Of a stretch of DNA of 64,000 bases, positions 1-12,900 are shown piece by piece. The position numbers and the translations under genes are program-made. Within the stretch, counting starts at the first letter, position 1; each line of letters opens with the position of its first letter. A model generated the notes under the pieces. That model ran no database searches. It was not told where the DNA came from and saw only the letters and a list, made by a program, of their open reading frames with translations. Source of the stretch: Macropodus opercularis (Eukaryota; Chordata; Actinopteri; Anabantiformes; Osphronemidae); the NCBI GenBank assembly GCA_030770545.1, contig CM061097.1:20416501-20480500 (forward strand). Direction: 5' to 3'.

Positions 1-310
1 CTCTGTGTGTGCGTGTGCGTTTACATGTGTGTGTGTGTAGGGGGAGTGTGCACATGCATGCATCTGTGTGTGTGTGTGTGTCGGCCAGAGAGTGATGACC
101 GCAACTGCCAGAGTGATCACAGTGGGATTCATTACAGCGACAGACAGGGCCGCCTCTAAAACACTGACCATGTGTGTGTGTGTGTGCAGACGCGTGTGTG
201 TGCCTGCGTCTTGACAGGCCCTCCACTAAAATGGCATCTGAGGATTACGCACTGACTGGGACGGAATAAACAGTGCTTTGTTTGTGTGTGTGTGTGTGTG
301 TGTGTGAGAG
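1..310. repeat. TG/TGTGCG microsatellite cluster
   Basis: Several (TG)n tracts interrupted by short unique sequence; the longest is at about 283-307. Confidence 0.9.
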
Positions 311-3300
311 TAGGTTTGATAAATTATTTACATCATTGAGGAAGCAGCGTCGACACTGTTTATGCTGCACCTGCTCTTCTCAGTGCTTAAAAGATGATTT
401 ATGTGTTATGGTCTCATCGAATTTCAGCAACTATTGGTCTGCCGTCTTTTGGGACATAAAGTGGTGGTTACAAAGTGCCGCAGGCCCATTTGGGAGGCGG
501 CATAGTGAGAGAAGAGCAGCATCATATTACTGGACCAGGCAAACTCCTGTCCAGAGAGCTGTTACAGCAGTTTGTTTGCTCTTACGCTCAAATAAGTTAT
601 AGACACACTAAGGGAGGGAAAGCTGGCAGAGCCTGCTATGAATCTTGCAGTATAAAAAGCTATCGTCAGAATAGGTTGACACTTGTGGAAGTTAAATCCC
701 CACTAATACTCATATCGTAAAATGAATAATAAGAAAAAGAAACGCAATCTATGTCAATCATGAACAAAGAAGTCAAGCAGATGCAAAACCACTAGAACGG
801 CAACAACGTGGAACGATTCACTATGTTACGGTGATGACTCTGACTGATGGCCTGATATCGGTCAGCATTAGTTTGGCGTTGACATTTTTTTCTTGGCTAA
901 AGTGAAATTGTGTTACTTTTTATTCAATGCGCTTTTTCCATGCAGACACCTTTTATTGTTTTGTGCAAGCAGAGTAACGGAGTTTACGCATTTCTGTCTG
1001 GATACACAAAATGTTTTTTTTTATTTTGTAATATACTATATGCAATTGAATCCATAAGCCCATAAAAAGACAAATATTATGCTTATGTAGTATCTAAGGT
1101 ACTGTAACTATTTTTCATGAGATATGTTGACAACATGAAAACTACAAATTAACCACAGACTAACGTCGTATCTGTAGCTCACGGACTAGAACACAACACA
1201 TAAGTCTTGTTTCAAATGATACATGTTCTTAATGATTTCTTTATATATATTTAGAATGTGATCGCTTTGTCATTTAATCCAGTTAAAGGCTTTTATGTTG
1301 AAAAGAAAAACTGAATTGAATTCTGTTACTTTATTAAATTCACATGGAGTAAAAATAACTTTTGCTTTACATGACCCTTTAATCCAACCTTTAATCATGT
1401 GAATGCATGTCTCATCACATGCGTTTAGTAATTTGCCTCCACAGTTTCACTAGACTCACTCACTGCTGTGAGCTGAATGTGAGATGCAACTTGTCTGGAG
1501 TATCTTAGCTTCAGATTGCATCATTTTCCCGGTAGTATCTCCCAACATGTCCCAGATATCAGTCTCCTGCCACCGACAGGGACGTCACAGCCAGATTTGC
1601 ATACAGCCCCAACACTGCAGACACCCAGCGGTACCACAGCACCACACAGCAACTCAATATTTCATAGCGGTATGAAATATGCCTGAGTGTGTGCAAGGCA
1701 TCTGCCATCTTTGGGGCTTTGCAGCCCCCAGGAGGCCCCTTTGAGCTGTAATTGGGAAATGTGCTGAATTAATGAGCAGTTTATCCAATTTTTATTTGAA
1801 ATCCCACTTTCAAAAAGCAGTGATAATGCAGACAACATCACACTGATCTCTCTTGCATTGTCTTTTGCGTGTATTGTCAGTGTGCGTCTGTGTGCTTACT
1901 AATGGCCCACAGAGATTCAGGGAGAAGTTGGTGGGAATTAGAAAATATCTTTACTGTGTAGGCAAAACATCGTCTGACTTTTCCATGGAGAATTCGTCTT
2001 GTGTTTTCTTTTCATGTTCTGCTGATTTGCTTTCTCTCCGTGTCCTTACTGTAGTAAAACAGTTGAATGATGTTGGATTATATAATCCATAAAGTCTGTT
2101 TTACATTTTGGTTGCTGGTGCCTGGGGCAATCAGCTTCTGGCAGTGCTTCCAGGCACAGACCCCGTCACCACAGCTACGTCCTGACACTTACTGCCCTCC
2201 ACCATGAAGACAACTCTAGTATCCAATTGCTACTCACTGTTAAGCGTAATTGTTCTCAGGTTAGAGTTCATCAGTCTTTCACTGAACTGAATGCAGCACT
2301 AATCAATATTTCTTATATTAAGAAACAGCCAAAGGCCTTTAATGTAAAGAGACATTTTCTCAAACAAACAGGATTCTGCATGACTTAAAATTTATTTATT
2401 TTATTTTCAATTGATGGCCGATTTGTATATAAATATAGTAAATGTAAACATTTTAACATTCATAAGAAAAATGGTGAATTCGACCTTTTTAAAGCAGATT
2501 TTCAGTGTATAGCTAGATGCACAGTAAAGGCAACGTTGGGAGAGAACATTGGTCCTCGTGTGTGGTTTTCCTCCCACAGTCCAAACATGCACGTTATTCA
2601 GCGACTAGAAAATGTCTGTAAAGCGCCAGCAGAACCTGAGGTTAAGGGTCCTCCTGTCTTTTGATTTAACTCGGTGTGATAGTTTGATGCTACTTTAACT
2701 ACCAGGCCATTGGACCATGGCAGGTCTACTGGTTCCCCACCTTGAGCTGCCCCATCACTTCTCTCTCTGGCAGGTGAACTTGTAAAATAGGCTGCAGAGA
2801 CTTGGCCACGCTTTTCAGCGCAGATGCCCTGCAAGCTGGGCCAAAGCTTGGGCCAATAGCTGTGCCAGACCTACTACTACTGATATCAGTGTATTAAAAA
2901 ATATTAGTTTGTATTTTCTTCACATCCCCACAATATGGAATTTGTGTGTGTGTCCATAGTTTGAGAACATTTATATGTTTGTGTTTGTTATATATGTTTA
3001 TATAACTAACTTGTGATTTGGTGATATTTCTATATTATAGTTATTGCACAGACTGTTAAATAAAACCCATAGCAGAGGTAATATAATAAATAGTTGCAGT
3101 AGAGATCAATGTCTGTGGGAAGAGGTGAGGGAGGAGGGAGCGAGTCTCATTGTTCGCCCTCTGTGTTTCCGCTCTTTAAGGCAGATCCCAGCTGCCTGTA
3201 TGACGGATGGCGACCAATCTGGAGTGGCCGTTTGGTACTTGGCATCACGGTGGACTGGGAACCTAGGGCCGTCAGGTCTGAGACAGCAATTGTCCCCAGT

Positions 3301-5389
3301 GCTCTCCAGGCAGGGCCCCCAGGGGCCTCAACTCTGCCTAGATGAAAAGGAGGTGCTATAAATCAGTCCGTCTGTGGGACTGTGCTCTGCTATGCTATCC
3401 ATCTTTGCCCCCAGTCCCTGATGTGGAAGATGGGGCAGGAGGAGTTAGGAGGCAGAGGGTGGAGGGGGTTCAAACACCTGGGGAGAGGAACGGGGAGCTG
3501 CAGTGAGGCACCAGGGTTCTGCCAGCCCAGTGGTCCAATAACCCAAAGGTCAGAAGATACTGTGAGTACAGGAACCACCAGAGAGGCCATAGCAACAGTC
3601 AGAGGTGGGCACAGACACAATATGTTACCAGAGGAAAACAGATGATGACACCTGGAACTGCTGTATGTTGCATTTTTAATATATGTATTACACGGAATAG
3701 GACTATAGGAGTGAATAGCAAAACATAGTAACAGTAGAACTAATAGGACAGTGGCGCTTGGGGTCTGAGTGTGAAAACCACTGGCCTACGAGCTCAGCAC
3801 TCGATCGTTACCAGTGTGCAGTAGAAAGCATTTTTACATTTACTGACTTGTCCAAATGTCCTATTTTGGTTTCCACCAGCTGGCTGCTAACCGTGTGCAC
3901 TGGTCGTGAACAGGTCATTTCAGCTTCTTGACTGGAAGCAAACAACCCGTAATGTAATGAAGTCACAGGCCAAACACTCCCCACTGCTAAAACTGAACTT
4001 TACTGAGAAGATGGAGCAGAATTACCACCACAAACCATATTATTCACGTTATTTTAAGAATTGAAATTATACATTTGCTTGTGAAAGTGAGCAACATGAA
4101 GGTTTTCCTGCCTGTTATATCTGTTCCACCTTTTGTCTATACAAACATTTTCCTGCTGTATAGGCACCGTTGCTGTTGGTCCTCAGGTCTAAGGAGGTGG
4201 GAGTCAGAGTACGAGGACGTATCAAAGGGTAACGAGAAGAGCCTCAGACTGATTCTGACTGCATGAACAAGGGCTGTAGTGGGAATGTGTATATGTGCAT
4301 ATTCAGCAGGGGTGAACAGCGAAGGCTTTCTGCCGCCACTTCAAACAGCGCCATGGCTCTGTGTAGCAGAACCCTGCAGATGACAGCACTGCCACAGCGC
4401 TTCAAAGAAACAAGACACAACTGAAGGGCAGAGCATCTGAACAAGCGGAACAGAGGAGACGGAGAGAGTGACCTTTCTATTCGCTGCTGCGATCTCTCCC
4501 TCCAGTTCATACAGGAATTATTACAGCATGTCATGCAACCTAAACACCCTGTTGCATATCAACCTCTTAATAACAAATGCGCTTACCTCGCAAATAGTCC
4601 TGGGAAATGAAGACATGGAGATATTCAAGATCACTTTCCAACGAAGCAACCCTTCAATTGCAATTCTATTAATAAACGTTTGTGTTGCAAGCATCATTGA
4701 ACAAGAACAACACAATAAACGTGATGGATCCATTCATAGAAATGATTTAATAACAGTTTTTTGCCATTTTCGCCACAGTTGCTTCTCCTCATTTTTGCCT
4801 GAGCTCATAATGACCTGTAGGTGGCGCTGACACTAACACCACATGGTTGGTCGGGGTAGTGAATACTGAATGAGGAATTTGGGGCAGATCTATTCTTATT
4901 TATTAAAATAATGTGGGGTTCAATGCGATGTGAACGTTTGGGCTTCATGCCAAAATAATAATAACTACGGATCCCTGTTCCATGTGAGTGGAGCTTCATG
5001 ATTGAATGACTACGACATTGAGGTCTATGACATACTTCCCCTGGTAGCGTGTTGAGTAACAACAGCATCGTAGTAAATCATCATGTTCAAATCTACAAAT
5101 GTATAGGAAGGACATAAACTCCAGCATCATTTTCTTCCTCTTTTTCTATGCGTCCTGAAATGATGCCTGATTACCAGACGGCGGAGAGGAACAGCAGGGG
5201 CCTGCGTGGCTCCAGTTGACGTGGAAGCGACTCTGCGACGACTGGTGGTAGACACGAGACTTGCATCCAGATTTTTTGGACCCTGTGCAGGAATTGAAAT
5301 ACTTTGCCAACGCTACGACAACATGAGGACCCACAAGTGAAAACTGCGGCAAAACGCTTCTTTTTTAAGTGCTACGACTGTATATCAAA
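311..5389. other. Intergenic sequence, no gene seen
   Basis: Only short chance frames were seen. Around 2530-2600 there is a short stretch (tgtggttttcctcccacagt) like a common fish repeat. The block 1690-1850 (around ctgtaattgggaaatgtgct) has the balanced, low-repeat texture of conserved non-coding DNA, which I cannot test here. Confidence 0.4.
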
Positions 5390-5740
5390 CAACAATGAAA
5401 CACAACGAGGCAGGAAGTTTGCAGATGAACACACTGAACATTAAAAAGGCAGAGGAACTCATAAGTGACTTTCTGAGACAATGTGCTGCTCCTCTCACCA
5501 TCAGAGGGAAGGAAGTGTTGAGGGGCTTCTTTTGAAATTCTTTGGGCATCCTCATTATAAAGGACCTCGCATGGATTACCCACAGTTCCTCCCTAGTGAA
5601 ACTCTATTTCTTGCATCCCACCTGTCTGCTGAGGTGCTGACAACCTTCTATCACTGCTCCATCCTCAGTGTTAAGCCTGCTATGTGAACTGCACAGAAAA
5701 TGACTAGAAGACACGTCTACGCTAAAATCACACAGGACAA
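5390..5740 (+). mobile_element. LINE reverse transcriptase remnant (C-terminal part)
   Basis: Frames on the + strand read APLTIRGKEVLRGF, WITHSSSLVK and LTTFYHCSILSVKPAM, like the 'LTTFYRCTIESVLTG' region near the C-terminus of Rex1/L2-type fish LINEs. It is degenerate, with no intact frame. Confidence 0.5.
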
Positions 5741-8700
5741 AAACCCTTTGCTTTGATCTCTGTAAATAAATGTGAATTAAGTGGTTGGTAGTTACACACG
5801 TCCACATCACACAACACAACACACAACATACTGTGACTCTGTAGCCAAATGTACCAGTAGATACTAAATCCATAGACTTCATACTACTGCTTTACCAACT
5901 AGGGTCAATGCACCTGCAACCTGATCTGTAATGAACTCCCACAATTTCTTGTGTTGTTTACATTAAGAGATTTCAAATTCCTATACTCAATAGAGGCAAA
6001 AGGCAAAAAGTAGCATAAGTAGCAAACAAAGCTCAACTGTGGCTGTTAGATCCTCATAGGTACACAGACAACCAGAAACATGGTTGTCAGGCTGATTTAG
6101 CAAAGACTCAGAGGCAAGAAATCCAACTTACAAATGACTTCACATGTTTGATGTCACTTACTGACCCACTGAAATATTGCAGTTACATTTCATTGTATGA
6201 TGTTGTACAAGTGAATGGTTTAAATGCATCTGAATGGTCCTGTGGCCACAGCAGTCACAGGGAATCCCACTGGCACTGAGCGTAATCACGCTGCTTCTGA
6301 GAGAGGAGATGCACCTGCAGGGCAGAGTATCTGATCTAAGAACGTGCCTCTACTCTCACAGCGTCACAGTTTCTCCGTTTGCTGCTGACTGACTCTCTCC
6401 AGTGCAAACACGCCCTTCGCTATCTCCCACCAGGTCTAGTCTTGGGAGTGGAGAACCAGAAAATGTGCCAAAAGCTACAGAATAAATCACAGAGCTGGAG
6501 AATGGGGGCTGGGATGGAAGGGGGCTCGCTTCAAATGAATGCAAATTTTCTGAACTCCCCACCACCATCACCACGACGGCCCCCCACCACCAACAACTTT
6601 GTTCACATATTGATGTGTTCTGCAATCAACTTCAATGGCACGAGGCATCTTGTGGGAAGAGAGAGGACAATCAAGCAAGAGAACTGGAACGAGAGAGGGA
6701 AAGTCAGAAAGAGGGGGAAAGTGAAATGGGGGTCCCAGATTATTTCTGCACTTCAGCCCAACCACAGTTTTCATTACCCCCCCCCACCCCCCCTCATTAA
6801 TTATCCTCCTTGAGCTCATTTGCAAGTCAATGGCCGTGGCTGTAGCCGCAGCGCCCCTGTGATCTCTGGGTCCTGCAGCCCCTCCACCCCTCACACACTG
6901 GATGCAAGCCTTCCTGACAATTAGTACAAAAGAGATTCATACTCCGTATAGTCAATACATTATTCATATTTTCTCCTCACTTAAATAAATCATAATGTTC
7001 TTGAGGGTTTTACTTAAACAACACGCTTTTTCTGGTTCTCTCTCCCAGCTACAACCAGTTCTCTTAGCAACATCCTTATGAAATTGGTTTGCAATGACCT
7101 TGTCCCATATGTGGATCCCTTGTCCAGCGTGAGTCAGGAGTCAAGCAGTGTAGGACAACCACCTCCCCTTTAAGAGCATTGCCTTGCGAGAAAAGAGGAC
7201 AGTCGGCCGCTAGTCCTCGCTCTCATGGGTGAAGGGACAGATCAGACCGTACGCCTTGAAGGGTCCTTCTAAGGGTCTCAGATTTAGTGGAGCAGCGTTT
7301 CACTTTCAGAATGCAGGCTTGGTTTTGATGCTTCATTTTTGCACAGACACTGAGTTGAAAGTCCTCCTGAGTTCTGACTGCTCACTCAGAAAGCAAGCTG
7401 AGCCTTCATCCTGAGGATAGTGGATCTCAGAGCCTCTTAGGTCCTCTGCATTGATCTGTTAGCAGTGTTGTTCTGGACCAGAGCAGTCTGGACTGAGCAG
7501 AGCAGCTGTCTCAATGATTTAGCAGCCCTTTGTACTATTATTCATCTGACTGGAGGGAGTGAATGTCCAGCTGAGGGCCTGCATCTTTTATGACCACTTG
7601 CAGTCCATTCAGACAAAGGTACTTCCATGGAATACGTTCGGGACCCGTGGTACATGTATATTGATGTATATGGCAGGATATCCAATTTCAACATCTTTAT
7701 TTCATTGTGAAAACGAGAGGACTTTCTGTGCGGAGATATATATTCCTTGGGTTATCTTTAGTATAGTCTCTCCCTCTTTGCTCTTGTTGACGTTGATTTC
7801 ATTAGACAGATGCTGTCATATTTCCTGGTGTACTTGTCATGTTAGTTAATCCATCAATGCCTGTCTGACAGTTGTCTCTTTTAGCTGCAAACTTCACTGC
7901 TCATTTAGAAAGTTGCACAGCGTGCTTCAAGGTACACAATCATCTGCTTCCTCAGAAGTTGCCTCGCCTCACTTTGGCTGGATATTTGAGTGTTTTACTC
8001 CAGCTCTGCTGGGTCTGCAAGATCTGAGACTTTACGTAGACACAGCTAGCTTGTCACTTGAGACTGGGTAGGAACAGGTAGTGCAATTAGCCAGCTGAGA
8101 ACATGTTTATCTGTCAGCCCGAAGACAGGACGCCATCGCTTTCAGAAGAGAGGGTGGGGATGGCAGCGTCGTTGCACTGCCCCTTCTAACTGTGTACAGG
8201 CCATTAGACTATTTCACAGAACTCATTTTCAGATACAAAAAGGGGGGATGCCAGTGGTTCCATTACCTTCCCCTCAGCCAATTAGGAGAAGAATCCCCTT
8301 TTTCAGCATTTATTACACCTATTCAGTATTCTGAATGCTGCTATCAGTTTTCCATAACTAGGCTGCACAAAGAGCAAACGCTCCATTTGGTGAGATTTGT
8401 TGCCCCGCTTGACCACTTCTTTGTCTCGGCAGGGCCGGCTAAGCGCTGCAGAATGGGGTATCCCTGCTGTTTTATCAAGTCTGTTGAATCCATAATGAAA
8501 TAAGTGAGGGTGACAGTGACAGTGAAAGGAGGGGAACCAGAGGTAAGAGCAACAGACTGCCTTATTTAAATCATTTAAGCAAGATGCAATTACAGCTGCA
8601 CCCAGCATGGAGGAAAGGGCCCATTTTAAAGGCAACACAAATCAATGAGCGCAGCAACGGTGATGTGTTTGACAGAAGTGCCTGTTAGCGGTATACGGCT

Positions 8701-9279
8701 GCTCTCGAGGATCATTACACACCCTGTAGACAATACATTATCACCAAAAGAGAGAAATGAAAACAAAGAGCAGTGGGAGGCAAACAGGGGCCACTGGGCT
8801 GTCTGTGTTATGAACTGAGGTGGGAAATGAAATTTGATTTTTACATCTTCAAGTACTTGAACATTCTTTTGACAGTTTTACACACTTAACGCAAGGTCTA
8901 CAATGTATTGTTTCTAACGTTTATATTGTCATTAAATACATTTACACTGCATTGAACGTAAAGACCATATTCTTACTAAGATCAATCAGCAACGCAGTCA
9001 GTTTTACAACATTTTCATAGTTGTAATCTAATTGAAATACTGTCATAATCAATTAAAGTAATTAAAGCTAATGTTAGGGTTGAGGTAAGGGCCTATAACA
9101 GCATGTTCAAATGAAACTCCAATGAGGTGACATCAAAGCTGGACCCAATCTCTTGGAGGACAGATGAAATACTACACAACTGTTTGGTGAATACACACAG
9201 TCGTAAAACAGAGGTCGATAGCAGATCAGGTACTGGTAAAGAAAGTCATGTCCTTCTCCACACAAACGCTCAATGGAAC
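5741..9279. other. Intergenic sequence with two candidate conserved non-coding blocks
   Basis: No gene was recognised. The blocks 6560-6900 (around gagctcatttgcaagtcaat) and 8300-8650 (around gccttatttaaatcatttaa) are complex, non-repetitive and rich in homeodomain-like ATTA/TAAT cores. This is suggestive only. Confidence 0.25.
6777..6793. repeat. Poly-C tract
   Basis: A C-run interrupted by one A, between a purine-rich block and an AT-rich block. Confidence 0.85.
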
Positions 9280-9640
9280 AGCAGACACACTGCGTTTTAT
9301 TCCCAGGTCAGCCAGGAAACATACTCCCTCCAGAAATTCCTCCTGGGACATGCGTGGAACACCTCTCCAGTCCCGAGCCAGCTCAGCTGAGTCTTCTCGA
9401 TGTGGACGGGCAGCAATTACTCCAATCTGACGAAAGCAGACCACCTACATTGCCTTGGACTTGGAGGTGCTGATTCTTATACCAGCTTCAGTTCGTGCTG
9501 AAGGTCCTGTTCCAATGAAGCCAACAGGACAACATCCACAAAAAGCAGAGATGTCCCCCCTGTGGTCCCTGAGCCAGAGATTTGAGGTCATAAGGATGGA
9601 TCTCATCCACTCATCCAGAGTTTACAAAATCAACATGTTG
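9280..9640 (-). mobile_element. LINE reverse transcriptase remnant
   Basis: Minus-strand frames give DVVLLASLEQDLQHELK (9560-9455 region) and then, after a deletion, IEKTQLSWLGTGEVFHACPR and WREYVSWLTWE. This is the palm-to-C-terminal part of a fish LINE polymerase. It is much shorter than an intact copy and frameshifted. Confidence 0.65.
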
Positions 9641-9901
9641 AACTCAGCTTGGGTAATGGATGGGTCCACCTCCAAGCCCCTGCCTCTGCAACAGCAGCTG
9701 TGTTGGTGCAGCTCAGCAGCTCCTCAAACTATTCCTTCCACCATCCGATAACATTTCCAGTCAAGCTCAACAGCTTCCCAGTGTAAACAATGTGTGTATT
9801 TTATTAGTATGACATATTAGTATTTAATAATTACAATATAAAAAGAATATAATAAAAGTGATGAATGTGTTTTGCAAGCAAATAAGCCTTCTAGGGTCTG
9901 A

Positions 9902-9921
9902 CATTTATTTATTTATTTATT
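9902..9921. repeat. (ATTT)n microsatellite
   Basis: About five tandem copies of ATTT. Confidence 0.85.
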
Positions 9922-12900
9922 CTTGACATTTGTTTTACAATTATTGAACAGTGTGAAAAGGATTAAAGCAAGAATTCATCTGTGAGGGTAGCGTCATTCT
10001 GCACTGAAGAGAGAGGTCTGTGTCTCTGGGGAGATGGAACCTAACATTTACTCAACTACAGTTTGAAAAACGTATTTTAGCTGTGTTTTATACCTGTTTA
10101 CGTGTTTACGACAGCTGGACTAATGACAATACGTCATATTGTGTGATGTATTAATATTGAGTAAGGTTTTGTCTTCCTATCTCCGGGGGAGGAGTAGCTC
10201 CTTAAAACGGGCCCCACTCTGTATAATTCACTTCATTTAACTATAATCCAATTCTGTGCACTGTTCTGGAAACACTGACTTTTGGCAGATCCGTTGTTCC
10301 AAAGTATTACTGCTTTTACTTAAATGTAAGTTCTGATTTTCCCACAGCTTAGATGGTTAGTTTCTTTAGTGAAACCATTTTCATACAGTATGTGCTGAAA
10401 TGGAAGGAACAGAGACATATTACATAGGCTTTGTGGGATTTAGGTTTTTCCAGTTAGTTAGTCTTAACATCGCGGCAGCTCCAGTTGCATTCAGACCCAG
10501 TGTTGGATTTAACTTTTACTGAGCCCAGAACCTCTGGGACATGTCACGCATCAGTTGCTTCTCGCTCTCTCGTTCCCTCTTTGTTTCTCGGTGTCTCAGG
10601 CTCTCTCTGCCTGAGGATGAGGCCATCTGGTGCATGTTGGTGGCGCCAGGCATGCTGACTGGAGTCAGTGTGGGCCAGGCCAGTCTGTGTACTGGAACAC
10701 AACTCACTTCGTGCATTGCCTTGTTTTGGCCACGCAGCCTCATTGATCCCCCTCAGCAGAACATTTTACATTTGGAACACTCCTCATTTACACTTGTACA
10801 GTTGAGCTGCGCAGCGGCCAAGGAGTGGCATCATGAATAAAATTATCATATCAAAATATCAGCAGTGAAATTATCCATTTTTGTATGTAGGGGAAGAGGA
10901 GGAGGGAGACACTGGGGATTGAGAAGCAACTGTGAGATCTTGTCAGAGGAAATTAGAGGGGGTTTGTGGACCATGGAGTCGCTGGCTGATAAACATGAAT
11001 CACAGCAGAGACCCTAGACTTCAGTTCACTCATGTGTGAAAGGAAAACGTTCCCGCTCTTCCTTCGGTTTTTTGGGGCTTTTGTGTCCAGCTCACCATGC
11101 GGCTCTGGTTGCCGCCGGCCTCCGCTGCCCGTGGCACGGCCTCCTAACGACGGTGCTACGCACACGAGGACTGAAGCCTTTTTCTGCGGTGGCCCTTCAA
11201 GGAGGACCGCGGATGGCCATCGGAGTTGTGCACAGGTCCACCCCTCATCTATCAGTGACACTACTAGCTGACAGAGCACTTATTCACGCTCACTCATGAA
11301 TATTCAATTTACTCCTACTTCAAGGGTACAGAAGACATTTCTATTCACATGAGAGTGGAGCGGCATCTCTCCCTCTCTCTGCTCCTCGTGTATCGTTCTT
11401 TATCTCTTTCCCTCCTCCTCTTCCTAATACATGTACAACCTAAACACTGGGTGCAAAATGCAGGCCTTAATTTCATGCGCATGTTTCATTAGTGGTGTCG
11501 ACCAGGATCCATTTTTTTCTCCGACACTTTGAGCAAGCTAACACAATCCTGCACTGTTTGCGCGAAAGAAAAATCCCTTTTGTCCTTTGTCAGCACAAAC
11601 ACTTTAATTTGAGGCTTTCACTCCTGAGTAAGCAGCAGATCTGCTCAGAAGCCCAGAGAGACACAGGAAAAGCATGTGGGTCCTTCAATCTCTCCCTCAT
11701 CAGCAGCGGCACACATCATTCCACATGGCCTCTGTGTTTTTATCAGTCAGCGGGGGCACGCATAAGTCAAAGAGAGGGAAAGTGCAGGTGTGTCAGCGTA
11801 TAAATAGGAGGCAGGATTGGCACTCGCACGTTTGCTGTGAAGTTTTAACATGTGAAAAAGATTAGTAAATGTTTTATTAACGCAACAGAGCACACAAAGA
11901 TTCTGAAACAGGTGTCATTTTTATGGAAGACGATCTTTGGTGTGTTACTCTCACTCTGTTAAAGGATGAGGGGATGCGACACAGAGGTAAACGTTGTCCT
12001 GTTCCAACCTTTTGACGTGTGATTCTGTCAGTCAAATTAAAAAATACCTGATGTTGTTCCTGATGTACTGTGGCTTCTAATAAATGGGTTGTGAATCACC
12101 AGTGAATCTTTTAGCTAAACACAACCATCTCAGAACGATGATCTCAGAACGTTTAAACTTCTCTCTCGCACAATAACTTGTTTGACTTTTTCAGTTCTGC
12201 CTTTGTATGTTTATGGTGCCTGTCATTTTACAGTACTGCATTTTACTGTTTCGCTGTGATTACAGCATGCATTCACTGTGGCATTGTTTAAATAATCTAC
12301 TGAAATGTCACCTTGTTTATTTCCCACTACACTAATGATTTCTCACCCTAATCGTGTGTCGGTGAGGGAACCTGACCAGAATTTGATCGGCGGCCATTCT
12401 TTGTCACGTCATATTTACTAAACCTCTTTTTCACAATTAGAGATTTATCCTGAATATGTTGCATGACCACACTAGGCTGCAAGATACAACATTTCTGCAG
12501 AAACTATCCAATTTGCTTTACTAAATGATGAGCACAGTCATTTAAATATTTGATATATTCATGTATAAAATATTTAGATATATTCATTTATAGTGGCCTC
12601 AGTCTAAAATTAAATCATTACAGGCCCCAGATCTCTACTGTGGCTAATTTTGAATTTACCTTAAATAATCTTGTAACAATGTAACAAAAGGTGATGTTTT
12701 AAATTATTCTTGTTGTGGTAGACAGAGAACTTAACCAGGTTGTGTTTGAGACAGTCAGCACTTTTAACTCTCTAGTTATGATAAGGACTTAATTAGCTGT
12801 TTGTGGGTTTGGCTGCTGGGTTGCATTGTGAAACGCAGCAACAATAACCTGCAATGCAAACCTCATAATTGCATGATCTCATAATTGCACATCTGTTTCC

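Noticed and set aside
4180..4240. Exon-like stretch after a tcctcag acceptor (LRRWESEYEDVSK)
   Set aside because: No partner exon nearby in consistent phase and no family recognised.
6379..6894. Overlapping open frames on both strands rich in Pro, Gly and His
   Set aside because: They come from compositionally biased purine/C-rich DNA; no domain and no splice support.
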